From Silicimonas sp. (GTDB lineage: Bacteria; Pseudomonadota; Alphaproteobacteria; Rhodobacterales; Rhodobacteraceae): a stretch of 64,000 nucleotides of DNA. The stretch is taken from contig JAJDZT010000044.1 of NCBI GenBank assembly GCA_022824525.1, positions 1 to 64,000 on the forward strand. Reading direction: 5' to 3'. Position 1 is the first letter of the stretch. Each line of letters starts with the position of its first letter. The notes beneath the pieces were generated by a model, which worked only from the letters and a program-made list of their open reading frames with translations, was not told where the DNA came from and searched no databases. This document shows positions 17,940 through 28,041 of this stretch, one piece after another. The translations under genes were made by a program, and so were the position numbers.

Positions 17940-18812
17940 ATGCCAAAAGACCAAGCTGCCACAGTCGTTGCGCAAGATGTCTTCGACAACGGAACGTACC
18001 CGTATTCGGAAAAGCTGGACAGAAGCACCTACGAAGCGGAAAAGGCAGCGCTGCAGGCCGAGCTTTTGAAAGTTCAGCTTTGGGCGCAGGAAACCGGCCA
18101 AAAGTTTGTACTTCTCTTCGAAGGTCGCGACGCGGCTGGTAAGGGCGGAACAATCAAACGCTTTACCGAACATCTGAACCCGCGGGCAGCGCGCGTCGTC
18201 GCATTGAACAAACCGACCGAGGAAGAACGCGGACAGTGGTATTTCCAGCGTTACGTCGAGCATCTTCCGACCCGTGGCGAAATGGTTTTCTATGACCGGT
18301 CGTGGTACAACCGCGCCGGGGTTGAGCGCGTCATGGGGTTTTGTGAACCTTCGGATTACCTGGAGTTTATGCGTCAAACGCCAGAGTTGGAGCGCATGCT
18401 CACCCGCAGCGGCATTCGCCTGTACAAGTACTGGTTTTCCGTCACGCGCGACGAGCAGCGGCGGCGTTTCAAATCACGGGAAACGGACCCGTTAAAGCGC
18501 TGGAAGCTCTCGCCGATCGATATGGCGAGCCTCGACAAATGGGCTGATTACACCGAGGCCAAGGAAGCCATGTTGTTCTATACCGACACGGCAGACGCCC
18601 CTTGGACGATCATCAAGTCGGACGACAAGAAGCGCGCGCGCCTGAATTGCATGCGGCACTTTCTGTCGACGCTCGATTACCCCGGAAAAGACCCCGAGAT
18701 CGCGACAACGCCCGATCCAAAGATCGTTGGTCGTGCCGACCATGTTCTGCACCAAAGCGATCACATCCTGGCAACTGCGCTTCATCCGGACACACGCAAG
18801 TCGAGAGCCTAG
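17940..18812 (+). CDS. ppk2: Polyphosphate kinase 2 (PPK2 family)
   Basis: Transfers phosphate between inorganic polyphosphate and nucleotides, usually making GTP or ATP from the diphosphate. The 290-residue single-domain protein has the PPK2 Walker A loop GRDAAGKGG at 62-70, the lid and Walker B block FYDRSWYNRAGVERV near 117, and the family tail RRRFKSRETDPLKRWKLSPID. The size is that of single-domain PPK2 class I enzymes. A GAAAGGG site precedes the ATG. Alone in the gap between hypothetical genes, it is thematically linked to the phosphate-stress genes earlier in the window, but no Pho box is visible here. Confidence 0.92.
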   Translation: MPKDQAATVVAQDVFDNGTYPYSEKLDRSTYEAEKAALQAELLKVQLWAQETGQKFVLLFEGRDAAGKGGTIKRFTEHLNPRAARVVALNKPTEEERGQWYFQRYVEHLPTRGEMVFYDRSWYNRAGVERVMGFCEPSDYLEFMRQTPELERMLTRSGIRLYKYWFSVTRDEQRRRFKSRETDPLKRWKLSPIDMASLDKWADYTEAKEAMLFYTDTADAPWTIIKSDDKKRARLNCMRHFLSTLDYPGKDPEIATTPDPKIVGRADHVLHQSDHILATALHPDTRKSRA

Positions 18813-18912
18813 GGCGCCCCAACGCGTCCTGCGGCCACCAAACCGGGGAATTCTCGCCATATTCTGACCTCATGGACGAAGAATCCTATCGGTCTGATTT
18901 GGAATTGAGCGC

Positions 18913-19686
18913 ATGACTTGTTTGAATTGGGCATTCGCCCTTGTTTGCCTTTGGAGCACGCCGGTGATCGCACAGGAACTGCTGCCTGTTGCTCTTGGGC
19001 ACCACTCTGTCGCCCTTGTGGCTGATGCGAACAAGGCCCCGCTCCCCACCGGCGCGCGCGTGGAATTCACCGTTCAAGACGGCAATGGCGCGCCACGCAG
19101 ATTGCAGAACCTCAGCGGTTTTGTCCTCGGGACGAAAGAGGGTGTGATCTTCTTCGAACTGTCCAGCCAAAACGCCGCTACCCTTGCGCGGTATCGCGGT
19201 GAGGGGAAGGTGTCGTATCGGAAGACGTCAGACCCTGCACCCGAAGAAGTGGCGGTCCGGCGCGACTACGCTGAAAGCGGGAATGTCATTACTCTGGCCC
19301 CGCAGATGCGCAGACTTACGGTCACGATGGCGGTGGACCCCGCGATCGCCAATGCCTGGATTCCGGGCGAAACGCTAACGTTTTTCGGCGCACAAAAGTA
19401 TCCACGCCATGTGAAAATCGACGGGGAATGGGTCCCTTCTGTCGAGTATCGGGATGTCAGGGCGATCTTTCGATCCGCAAACGAAACGGCAAACGGCGAG
19501 TTTGAAATAATGGTGGTCGCCGACCCAAGAGGGGCGCGGGATCTCTTGAGTGCTGAACTGGAAAACCGCCTGAACGTCGACGAGAAAACGGTAGAGGCTA
19601 CAAAGAAGGCCAAGCAAAACCGCTGCTACATCGGGCACCGCAGAGGCGGCGAAAGAGTCAAAATCGAGATCCCCTGCACTGATTGA
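18913..19686 (+). CDS. Secreted protein of unknown function
   Basis: A 257-residue product with a signal peptide (1-20, cleavage after VIA). The mature part has alternating beta-rich segments (RVEFTVQDGNG, LTVTMAVDPAIANAWIPGETLTFFGAQ) and one pair of cysteines near the C-terminus. I cannot assign a family. A beta-domain envelope protein is the most that can be inferred. It is followed by the double-hairpin repeat and metG. Confidence 0.65.
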   Translation: MTCLNWAFALVCLWSTPVIAQELLPVALGHHSVALVADANKAPLPTGARVEFTVQDGNGAPRRLQNLSGFVLGTKEGVIFFELSSQNAATLARYRGEGKVSYRKTSDPAPEEVAVRRDYAESGNVITLAPQMRRLTVTMAVDPAIANAWIPGETLTFFGAQKYPRHVKIDGEWVPSVEYRDVRAIFRSANETANGEFEIMVVADPRGARDLLSAELENRLNVDEKTVEATKKAKQNRCYIGHRRGGERVKIEIPCTD

Positions 19687-19696
19687 TACCCACTCT

Positions 19697-19761
19697 CTTC
19701 TTCCTGGCCCAACTATCCCGGGGTGAGCCCCGACAGGGGCGAGGGGCAGCGCCCCTTTGCG
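19697..19761 (+). repeat. Double-hairpin intergenic repeat, copy A
   Basis: The sequence CTTCTTCCTGGC, then TATCCCGGGGTGAG, is followed by hairpin GCCCC-GACA-GGGGC (19727-19740) and hairpin AGGGGC-AGC-GCCCCT (19742-19756) with a short T run. The same arrangement is at 36818-36884. The second hairpin can act as a terminator for the gene upstream. Confidence 0.75.
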
Positions 19762-19864
19762 CCGCGACAGCGGCGCGTGGATCGGCGCGCAGCGGCGCGA
19801 CGAAACAGGGTGACGCTGGCGCACCCTTGGGCTAAGGAACGCTCCGACGACAAAGGACGCGATC

Positions 19865-21583
<1,719 letters not shown>

Positions 21584-21584
21584 C

Positions 21585-22382
21585 ATGCTCGCGCGGATCG
21601 TCAAGACGACGGTTGCGTTCCTACTGTTTTCGGTCGTTGCATTGGCCGTGCTGTGGGGTTGGTCCAAGCATCAGGCAAATCAGTTCGAAGAAGCGGTCGC
21701 GCAGGCTGAAGATTGGAACCGTTCTCATTGGGAGAACGGCACCGCGCTTCGCGTTGTGGCGCATATGAACGCGCGAATTTTCCGCGACAGGTTCGAACGT
21801 GAGACGACCCTTGATTGTTTTCAGAAACGTCTCGTGGACCGTGAAGGCTCGCGCCGCCCAGTCACCCGCACTGTATCCCGAGCCGTTGGTCTGAAAGCCC
21901 TCTTCGCCATCACCAGCGAGGAAAGGTCTTACTACGTCGGCCCCGCAAACCGGCTTTGCGACGAATTGTTTCAAGACGACGTTCCAACAAACCTGCCGGC
22001 GCATTTTGAAGGCGATATTGTCATCAACGAGATACCCACAGACGAAGACGCCGACATTCTCCGCCTCAACGCTCGGCTCGGGCCAACCTGTAAGCTACTT
22101 TGGGCGACGGGACAGCCCGTGAATCTTGGTAACAACGTGAGTATCGAAGCCGTCGAAATCCGCTCCGTTGAGGTCTTGCCCCTGTCGGATGTCATCAGTA
22201 AGCCCGAAAACATGGGAACGGCCAACGCAATTATGACCCGACTGTTCAGAACAAGCGTTGGCGCAGATCCGAACCTTCCGGCGCATTTTCAGTGGAATAC
22301 AGCCGAAAAATGCTGGGTCGGACGATTTACGGGGGAATGCAACACTGACGCGGACGACAGTTGTGGCATTCCCAAGCTCTGA
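21585..22382 (+). CDS. Membrane-anchored protein of unknown function
   Basis: A 265-residue product with one N-terminal transmembrane helix (about residues 4-25) and a large, probably periplasmic domain containing about six cysteines. The ATG begins one base after the metG stop. No known motif is visible. Its place behind metG suggests co-transcription but not shared function. Confidence 0.65.
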   Translation: MLARIVKTTVAFLLFSVVALAVLWGWSKHQANQFEEAVAQAEDWNRSHWENGTALRVVAHMNARIFRDRFERETTLDCFQKRLVDREGSRRPVTRTVSRAVGLKALFAITSEERSYYVGPANRLCDELFQDDVPTNLPAHFEGDIVINEIPTDEDADILRLNARLGPTCKLLWATGQPVNLGNNVSIEAVEIRSVEVLPLSDVISKPENMGTANAIMTRLFRTSVGADPNLPAHFQWNTAEKCWVGRFTGECNTDADDSCGIPKL

Positions 22383-22463
22383 CCAGACGTCAATTTCCAG
22401 AATTCGCCTAAAATTCGCCGAATAACGCGGCAAACTTCCGATTCCGCGATGGAGGGTCGAGGC

Positions 22464-22739
22464 ATGAAGGGACAAGCGGTCGTATTGTGCGGGCGGTGTA
22501 TTCAACCGCCTGATGTGCCGGAAAATCCGAATCCACAGGACGAGGTTCGGTGTCCACAATGCGGTATGACGGATACCGTTTCACGTGTCTTGTCACAGGC
22601 AAGGCATCACGCGACCCACCTTGCGGCCCGCGATCTCGACCATCGGCGCACGAAGCGGGGCGAGACTGTACGGTCCTTTACACCGACACGCGCCCCCATC
22701 AAGGCGCTCCGCTGGATCTCCGGCCTCAGACAAGACTGA
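22464..22739 (+). CDS. Small zinc-ribbon protein, unknown function
   Basis: A 91-residue protein with two CxxC pairs (CGRC near 8 and CPQCGM near 31), as in a zinc ribbon, followed by a helix rich in alanine and histidine (VLSQARHHATHLAARDL). The start at 22464 has GGAGGG 7 bases upstream, which is better than the ATG at 22449. It precedes the DUF983 gene, whose product has a similar pair of CxxC motifs. Function unknown. Confidence 0.55.
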   Translation: MKGQAVVLCGRCIQPPDVPENPNPQDEVRCPQCGMTDTVSRVLSQARHHATHLAARDLDHRRTKRGETVRSFTPTRAPIKALRWISGLRQD

Positions 22740-22856
22740 TACGGGCTACGGCACGATTACGCCGATCTCCGCGACATCCCGACGCAAGGACATTCCGTCC
22801 AATAGGCCAAGCCGTCTCGCTGCGTTAGTGGAATGGCCTGCATCGTGAGCACGCCC

Positions 22857-23303
22857 ATGTCGATTGACCCTCAACCGTTCGAGCCGGAAACTGCGGCTCC
22901 TGTCGAACCTGACCGTCCCGTCCGGCAATCGATGCTGCGCGGTTGGCGTCGCAAATGCCCGAACTGCGGTCGCGGCCCAATGCTTCGCTCGTATCTCAAA
23001 GTTCGCGACGATTGCCCAGTCTGCGGCGAAGAACTTCATCATCATCGCGCAGATGACGGTCCCGCCTACCTGACCATTTTGATTGTGGGACATATCATGG
23101 CACCGGCGATCATTTGGGCGTTCACGACATTTCGACCCGATCCCATGGTCCTTGCCTCACTTTTCACGGTTGGCTGCGTTGCGCTGTCGCTTTACCTTCT
23201 GCCAAGACTGAAAGGCGCGATCGTAGGACTGCAATGGGCGAAACGCATGCACGGATTCGGCAAACAGCAGACGATGTCCCAATCCGGGATGCCGCGACAC
23301 TAA
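22857..23303 (+). CDS. DUF983 family membrane protein
   Basis: A 148-residue protein with the DUF983 zinc-ribbon-like N-terminal block CPNCGRGPMLRSYLKVRDDCPVCGEEL near 35-62, then HHHRADDGPAYLTI and two transmembrane helices. The function of the family is unknown. The start is placed at the ATG at 22857. The 3' end overlaps the NUDIX gene by 70 bases in another frame, so the two are probably co-expressed. Confidence 0.85.
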   Translation: MSIDPQPFEPETAAPVEPDRPVRQSMLRGWRRKCPNCGRGPMLRSYLKVRDDCPVCGEELHHHRADDGPAYLTILIVGHIMAPAIIWAFTTFRPDPMVLASLFTVGCVALSLYLLPRLKGAIVGLQWAKRMHGFGKQQTMSQSGMPRH

Positions 23304-23860
23304 TCCTCGTTCGCGATCCGGAAACGGCACCGCGTATCCTCATGGGCCAACGCGGCAAGTCCGCAGTTTTCATGGCAGACAAGTTCGTTTTCCCGGGTGG
23401 CCGTGTCGATCCTGCCGACGAGGCCCTCGACGTGGCGCTTTCGGACCGGTGTCGAGACAGGCTTGGCGTGCAATCGGAACGAAGACCTGACGCCATCGCC
23501 GCTGCCGCCCTTCGTGAGTTACACGAAGAAACCGGGCAAACCCTGAGCAGCGCAGCGTCCGGACTGCATTTCTTCTTCAGGGCCATAACACCTCCGGGCC
23601 GCCCTCGTCGGTTCGACGCGCGTTTCTTCCTGGCAGATGCCGCACATTTGTCGTCGGACCCGGATCATTTCGCGCCGACCGAGGCCGAGCTGTCGCATTT
23701 GCAATGGGTGCCCTTGGGCGAGATCCGGGCGCTCAACCTCCCCTTCATCACAAGGATTGTTCTAGCGGAACTGGAGCGCCATCTTCCGCGCGTCGACGCA
23801 CCCGACAAGGTTGCTTTCATACGGAATGACGACCCGCTGAGTGGAGTCATCTGGCTTTAA
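23234..23860 (+). CDS. NUDIX hydrolase
   Basis: Hydrolyses a nucleoside diphosphate linked to another group; the substrate cannot be told from sequence. The 208-residue protein has the Nudix core with an insertion: FPGGRVDPADEA near 55, then AAALRELHEETGQ near 92-104 carrying the catalytic RE-x2-EE-x-G. This split form resembles NUDT19/coenzyme A-type members. The ATG at 23234 lies inside the DUF983 gene. The 3' end overlaps the convergent DMT gene by 4 bases. Confidence 0.85.
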   Translation: MGETHARIRQTADDVPIRDAATLILVRDPETAPRILMGQRGKSAVFMADKFVFPGGRVDPADEALDVALSDRCRDRLGVQSERRPDAIAAAALRELHEETGQTLSSAASGLHFFFRAITPPGRPRRFDARFFLADAAHLSSDPDHFAPTEAELSHLQWVPLGEIRALNLPFITRIVLAELERHLPRVDAPDKVAFIRNDDPLSGVIWL

Positions 23861-24759
23861 CCGATAAACGCAATCGCAAGGATCGAAGCGGCGAGAACGC
23901 CCATTCCCAACAGTTCTCGTGTCGTCAGTTTTTCCCCGAACCAAAGCCAGCCAACAATGAGCGAAAATATCAACTCCACCTGACCTACGGCAAACACATA
24001 CGCCGCGTTCATAAGTGAAAACGCCGCGAACCAACTCCAACTGCCAATAAGCGAGAAGAGGCTCACGGCCATCGTCGGACGCCAGGCGCGGAACGTTGCA
24101 CGAATTTGTCCAGGCTCTTTCCAGACCAGCCAGACGGCCAGAATGAGCGTTTGCCACGCGGCAACGACCGCGAGCGTGACGCCGCCGGTGAGCACCGGAT
24201 CGCCCGTATCGAGTGCCAACGCCGCCCCCCTGTAGGTAACAGCGGACAATGCAAAAAGGACACCCGACAGCAGACCAATGCCTGCAGCCCGGTTGAAAAG
24301 GCTTCCCCCTTCTGGCGGGTCAGAAAGCAAAAGCACGCCGACGAAACCCAGAGCAATGGCGGCTGCGCCCCAAGCTGGAATCGCATCGCCAAGAAGAATG
24401 AACCCGACAAGAGCCGTAAGCATCACTTCGGTCTTCTTGAACGTGATACCAACGGCAAATGCCCGTTGCTTGAAAAGACTGACGGTGCAGATCGTTGCGA
24501 GGATTTGAAAAACTCCGCCGGCCAAGCCGAAAGCAAGGAATTCGCCGGTCAGTTCCGGCCAATTGGCCTGCGTCGCGCGTGCATAGGCGACGGCCAACAC
24601 CAGCGCGAGCGGCCATGACCAGAGGAACCGCGCCCAAGTGGCAGCAGCGGGGCTGAGCGCCCCACCGGCGAGCACCTTCTGCAATGCGAAGCGCAGCGTT
24701 TGCGCGAATGCCGCTGCAATCGAAAAGATGACCCAGAGTTCCACCCGCCTTCTCTGCAC
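23857..24759 (-). CDS. DMT/EamA-family transporter
   Basis: A 300-residue inner membrane protein with about ten helices in two EamA halves, as in drug/metabolite exporters. Typical residues are FKKTEVMLTALVGFILLGD near 108 and a second-half GEKLTTRELLGMGVL near 272. The GTG at 24759 is taken as start; a GTG at 24744 is possible. Substrate unknown. It is convergent with the NUDIX gene and follows the desaturase gene on the same strand. Confidence 0.82.
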   Translation of the reverse strand: MQRRRVELWVIFSIAAAFAQTLRFALQKVLAGGALSPAAATWARFLWSWPLALVLAVAYARATQANWPELTGEFLAFGLAGGVFQILATICTVSLFKQRAFAVGITFKKTEVMLTALVGFILLGDAIPAWGAAAIALGFVGVLLLSDPPEGGSLFNRAAGIGLLSGVLFALSAVTYRGAALALDTGDPVLTGGVTLAVVAAWQTLILAVWLVWKEPGQIRATFRAWRPTMAVSLFSLIGSWSWFAAFSLMNAAYVFAVGQVELIFSLIVGWLWFGEKLTTRELLGMGVLAASILAIAFIG

Positions 24760-24785
24760 GCCCCCTCAGCCGGGCGCAAGAAGGG

Positions 24786-25679
24786 TCAACGGCGATGGAC
24801 ACCTAACGGATGCGGGACCGGGTCTTTGCGCTGAATCGCGTAGCGTCGAAAAACTTCGCCGTAAGACGAGAAACGATAGCCGCCATTCATAGCGAGAAAA
24901 CGCTCGGAATGAGTTCCGTACAATGCTGGGAGATCATACCACGCGACTTGAGGATGCGCGTGATGGACCGCGTGCAGGTTGTTGTTGAGAAAAAGCAGAG
25001 CAAGCGGCCCGCGGTCTTCGATGATCACGGAGCGCGCCCGCGATTGCTCATGCGCCTGATGCTCCAAGAACGTCCGAATTCGCAACAATGAAAGCGCCAC
25101 GTAGGCGGACAACGCATAAGCCCAGAGCGGCATGGGCGAGGTCCAGACAAGGCTCAGAACGACAATGCAGGCAGGTATGTGCCAAATCCAGCCGTGGCGA
25201 ATTCTGGCGTCGCTTTCGCGGTTCTTCCAATCATTCCTGAGGAAACAGAATGTGCCAATGGCCGGCCCCAGAAGGATCCGGCCCAACAAGGTGTTGTTCA
25301 TTTTCAGAAGAACTCGCAGTGGCCTGGGCAGCGCGGCCCAGCACTCCGGGTCGAGAAAGTTCGTTTCCGGGTCTTCATACGGGTCCGTCAGGTGGGCGTC
25401 CCTGTGATGATCCAAATGCGTGTCTCGGAAACGTAGATAAGGGATTACAACGCTGAGGGGCGGCCAGGCGAGCGCCGTATTGAGCGAGGCCCACCGTGTC
25501 GGGTGGCCGTGAATTGCCTCATGCTGAAGCGATCCGTGAAATGCAATCGCGACGGCTGCCAAAGGTATCGCCAGCCAAAGCGCGCCCCCTGCCAGCCAGA
25601 ACACCGATCCGGCCCAGACCAAATAGGCGAGAGAAAACAAGGCAATCGTGGGCCACTCAATAAATCGGTGTGTCTGCAT
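24786..25679 (-). CDS. Membrane fatty acid desaturase
   Basis: Diiron membrane enzyme that inserts a double bond into an acyl chain. The 297-residue protein has the three histidine boxes: HEAIHGH at 53-59, HLDHH at 88-92 and HAVHHAH in the C-terminal third, set between hydrophobic helix pairs. The ATG at 25679 follows an AAGGG site; an in-frame GTG lies at 25703. It is divergent from an XRE regulator across an 88-base gap with an inverted repeat, so local control of membrane fluidity is a reasonable inference. Confidence 0.88.
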   Translation of the reverse strand: MQTHRFIEWPTIALFSLAYLVWAGSVFWLAGGALWLAIPLAAVAIAFHGSLQHEAIHGHPTRWASLNTALAWPPLSVVIPYLRFRDTHLDHHRDAHLTDPYEDPETNFLDPECWAALPRPLRVLLKMNNTLLGRILLGPAIGTFCFLRNDWKNRESDARIRHGWIWHIPACIVVLSLVWTSPMPLWAYALSAYVALSLLRIRTFLEHQAHEQSRARSVIIEDRGPLALLFLNNNLHAVHHAHPQVAWYDLPALYGTHSERFLAMNGGYRFSSYGEVFRRYAIQRKDPVPHPLGVHRR

Positions 25680-25693
25680 GGCCCTTGTTCGTC

Positions 25694-25713
25694 TCACAAT
25701 CACGGACTTGTGA
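25694..25713. promoter_or_regulatory. Inverted repeat between desaturase and XRE regulator genes
   Basis: Perfect palindrome TCACAA-N8-TTGTGA in the divergent promoter gap, 15 bases upstream of the desaturase start. A related half site (TGTGAG) lies near 25748. It is a candidate operator for the adjacent XRE protein. Confidence 0.5.
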
Positions 25714-25767
25714 ACATTCAGGAAATACGCAACAAATATCCAACAGATGTGAGAAAAATAAACGCTT

Positions 25768-26616
25768 ATGGATAAACGAAACCGCGCACTCCTGTTCCGG
25801 ATGCGTTTGGCAGATGCGATCGAAGCGCGGGGCGAAACCCAATCGGGTCTCGCCCGGAAGATCGGTGTCGATCGCTCAACCGTCTCTCAGCTTCTGAACC
25901 TCGAAACGGCGCGACTGCCAAACGCGCAGGTTGTCGCAGAATGCGCGGTGGCTCTTGGAGTGTCGGGTGACTGGCTGCTTGGTCTCACCGATCTTAGAGA
26001 GCAGGCCGCCGATCTTCTAGCGAGTTCGATGGAGATGTCGCTTGCGGACCGCTCGCCCCTCGATGAACAGATACTGGCGTGGCAAAAAGAGGCCGCTGGC
26101 TACAAGATCCGCCATGTTCCCGCAACTTTGCCCGACATGCTCAAGACGGAAGCAATGCTGCGATGGGAATACGAGCCCCATCTGGGAAAGACCACCGAAC
26201 AGGCAATCGGGGCAAGCCGCGACAGACTTGCTTCGCTCCGCGAGGAGATGTCCGATTTCGAGATCGCGATGCCGCTTTTCGTTGCAGAGAGCTTTGCCAA
26301 CGGAACCGGCTACTACAGCGATTTACCTAAAGACATCCGCGTCGACCAAATGACTTATCTGCTGGACCTACATCGCCAGCTTTATCCGGCGCTCAGAGTT
26401 CATCTCTTTGATGCCAGACGCCTTTGGTCCGCCGGGTTGACTGTCTTTGGTCCTCTGATCGGCGTCGTCTATTTGGGCCAACAGCATCTGGTTTTTCGTG
26501 ACCGAGAGCGCGTTCGGCACTTGATCGATCACTTCGACGGATTGGTTCGCGAAGCACAAGTCTCAGCCCGGGAATGGCCAAATCACCTTCAGGCGCTTTT
26601 CGCGTCCTCGGATTGA
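25768..26616 (+). CDS. XRE-family transcriptional regulator next to desaturase
   Basis: A 282-residue protein with an N-terminal helix-turn-helix (residues about 12-70: GETQSGLARKIGVDRSTVSQLLN) and a large C-terminal domain with no motif I recognise. Such two-part XRE proteins often sense a ligand. The divergent desaturase and the palindrome between them point to control of that gene, by inference. The last 28 bases overlap the convergent gene at 26589. Confidence 0.8.
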   Translation: MDKRNRALLFRMRLADAIEARGETQSGLARKIGVDRSTVSQLLNLETARLPNAQVVAECAVALGVSGDWLLGLTDLREQAADLLASSMEMSLADRSPLDEQILAWQKEAAGYKIRHVPATLPDMLKTEAMLRWEYEPHLGKTTEQAIGASRDRLASLREEMSDFEIAMPLFVAESFANGTGYYSDLPKDIRVDQMTYLLDLHRQLYPALRVHLFDARRLWSAGLTVFGPLIGVVYLGQQHLVFRDRERVRHLIDHFDGLVREAQVSAREWPNHLQALFASSD

Positions 26617-27098
26617 TCGGTTTCGGCAGCCATGTATTGCAGCGAACGTACAGCGGCGAGTTCGGAAAAGATCCGCTCGGCCGCCTCTTTCAGACCCTGC
26701 GTATTGATGTTGGAAACATCGAGGGACACACCTCCCCCCTCGGTTTCGGAAAGGCGAAAAACCTGCGCGGGCCGTATCGTACAATTCTGCAAGGCTTCCA
26801 CGTCATAGACGCGAGACGAGATCGCAACGATGACACCTTCAGGTGCCTCGGCAAGCGCGCGCCGCATCACCATCTGAACCAGTTCAAGTCGCTCGGGCAA
26901 GCAGCACAAGATACACTCGGCACCGCGCACCGCTGCAGATATTGTTGCCTCCCGACGGACCCCTTTCGCCTTCTCCAATGACCGGATGGTTTCAGGATCG
27001 GGATCGAAAGCCGCCACATCCCAACCTGCATCAACAAGAGTTTGCGCCCATGACGTGCCCCGCTCGCCGAGGCCGAGTACTGCTGCACGCTGGCTCAC
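26589..27098 (-). CDS. NAD-binding Rossmann protein related to 3-hydroxyacyl-CoA/carnitine dehydrogenases, short form
   Basis: A 169-residue protein with a dinucleotide-binding start (AAVLGLGERGTSWAQTLVDAGWDVAAFD, glycine loop near 9-14), as in 3-hydroxyacyl-CoA or carnitine dehydrogenases. The usual C-terminal catalytic domain is missing, since full-length members have about 300 residues or more. It may be a truncated relic or a small stand-alone protein. It is the last gene of a three-gene minus-strand operon, coupled to the lipocalin gene by ATGA. Confidence 0.6.
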   Translation of the reverse strand: MSQRAAVLGLGERGTSWAQTLVDAGWDVAAFDPDPETIRSLEKAKGVRREATISAAVRGAECILCCLPERLELVQMVMRRALAEAPEGVIVAISSRVYDVEALQNCTIRPAQVFRLSETEGGGVSLDVSNINTQGLKEAAERIFSELAAVRSLQYMAAETDQSEDAKSA

Positions 27099-27613
27099 CT
27101 TGCCACCTCTTGCGTGGTGCGACGAAGCTGACTGACATCATAACCATTGAAGCGCAGCACTTCTTCGGCAGCAGCGAGGCGATCCGCCGGAATCTTGGGA
27201 TCGCGATTGAGAACCCAACCGGCACGACCAGAAGGCGTACCCACCACCGCCGTGCGATAGCCATCATCAACCCAAAGGACCCAGTAGTCGGCAGCGAAAG
27301 GAACTCCGTCGAGACGCACCTCCAGTCGACCCGGCCCAACTACCCTGGCGGAGCCTTCGATTACGGAAAGCTCACCATTCCGGAAACAGGAATTCCGAAC
27401 ACTCAACGTCCCGTCGTCGGTTATGCCGTAGTCAGCCTGCGTGTTTGTGCATCCGGACTGAAATGGCGTCGGGAAGCTTGCAACCTCATACCAAAGGCCT
27501 GCGTAGCGCTCTGGCTCAAAGATAGCCATGGAAGTGATCGGTGCCTCCCGATCACGATAGGTCGAACCGCACGCGGTGAGCAGCACAAGGGCAAATAAAG
27601 CAAAAAGTCTCAT
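27095..27613 (-). CDS. blc: Outer-membrane lipocalin (Blc-like lipoprotein)
   Basis: A bacterial lipocalin of about 172 residues, anchored by lipid. The lipobox LTAC lies at about 12-15. The lipocalin signature ERYAGLWYEVASFPTPFQ follows near 35, and the barrel ends with WVLNRDPKIP. Blc-type proteins bind lipids such as lysophospholipids. An in-frame start 9 bases upstream (27622) exists. The start at 27613 is preferred because it overlaps the stop of the preceding gene (ATGA), as does its own stop with the next gene. Confidence 0.9.
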   Translation of the reverse strand: MRLFALFALVLLTACGSTYRDREAPITSMAIFEPERYAGLWYEVASFPTPFQSGCTNTQADYGITDDGTLSVRNSCFRNGELSVIEGSARVVGPGRLEVRLDGVPFAADYWVLWVDDGYRTAVVGTPSGRAGWVLNRDPKIPADRLAAAEEVLRFNGYDVSQLRRTTQEVAR

Positions 27614-27966
27614 TCGATACATAAGGTCTGGCGAACTCCGCTCGATGACAGCACTTCATGACAACCGAAGAAGGGCGTTTGTGGGGAACAGGTGCGCGAA
27701 CGAGCAAGGCAAAGGCCTTCGCAATCTCTCTCCGTTGCGCACGGCTTGTTGGCATCTCGGGTGACCCGATAGCAGGCAAATGACTCGCGTCCGGGTACTT
27801 TGCCCCAACGGCCACCATCCTTCTCGCAGGCTGCACGCTGTGGGGCGAGTATGTTTGGGATTTCAGCGACTGCCGCGTCCGCTTCGGCATCAGAGCCATC
27901 TTCCTGGCAACCTGCCAGCAAGACACTCGCTACCAAAACCGTCACCGTGCGACGGATCGCAGACAT
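27610..27966 (-). CDS. Small lipoprotein, unknown function
   Basis: A 118-residue product with a signal peptide and lipobox LAGC (cysteine near residue 20). The mature part contains about eight cysteines. It includes GGRWGKVPGRESFACYRVTRDANKPCATERDCEG, a pattern I remember from unannotated Rhodobacterales proteins. It is the first gene of the lipoprotein-lipocalin-Rossmann operon. Confidence 0.7.
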   Translation of the reverse strand: MSAIRRTVTVLVASVLLAGCQEDGSDAEADAAVAEIPNILAPQRAACEKDGGRWGKVPGRESFACYRVTRDANKPCATERDCEGLCLARSRTCSPQTPFFGCHEVLSSSGVRQTLCIE

Positions 27967-28041
27967 CTTCGGTCTCCCGTATCTCCCCTTAGACCGGGAC
28001 CCTAAGCAGACCGTTCGTTATCGGCAAGAGTTCGCTGACCG

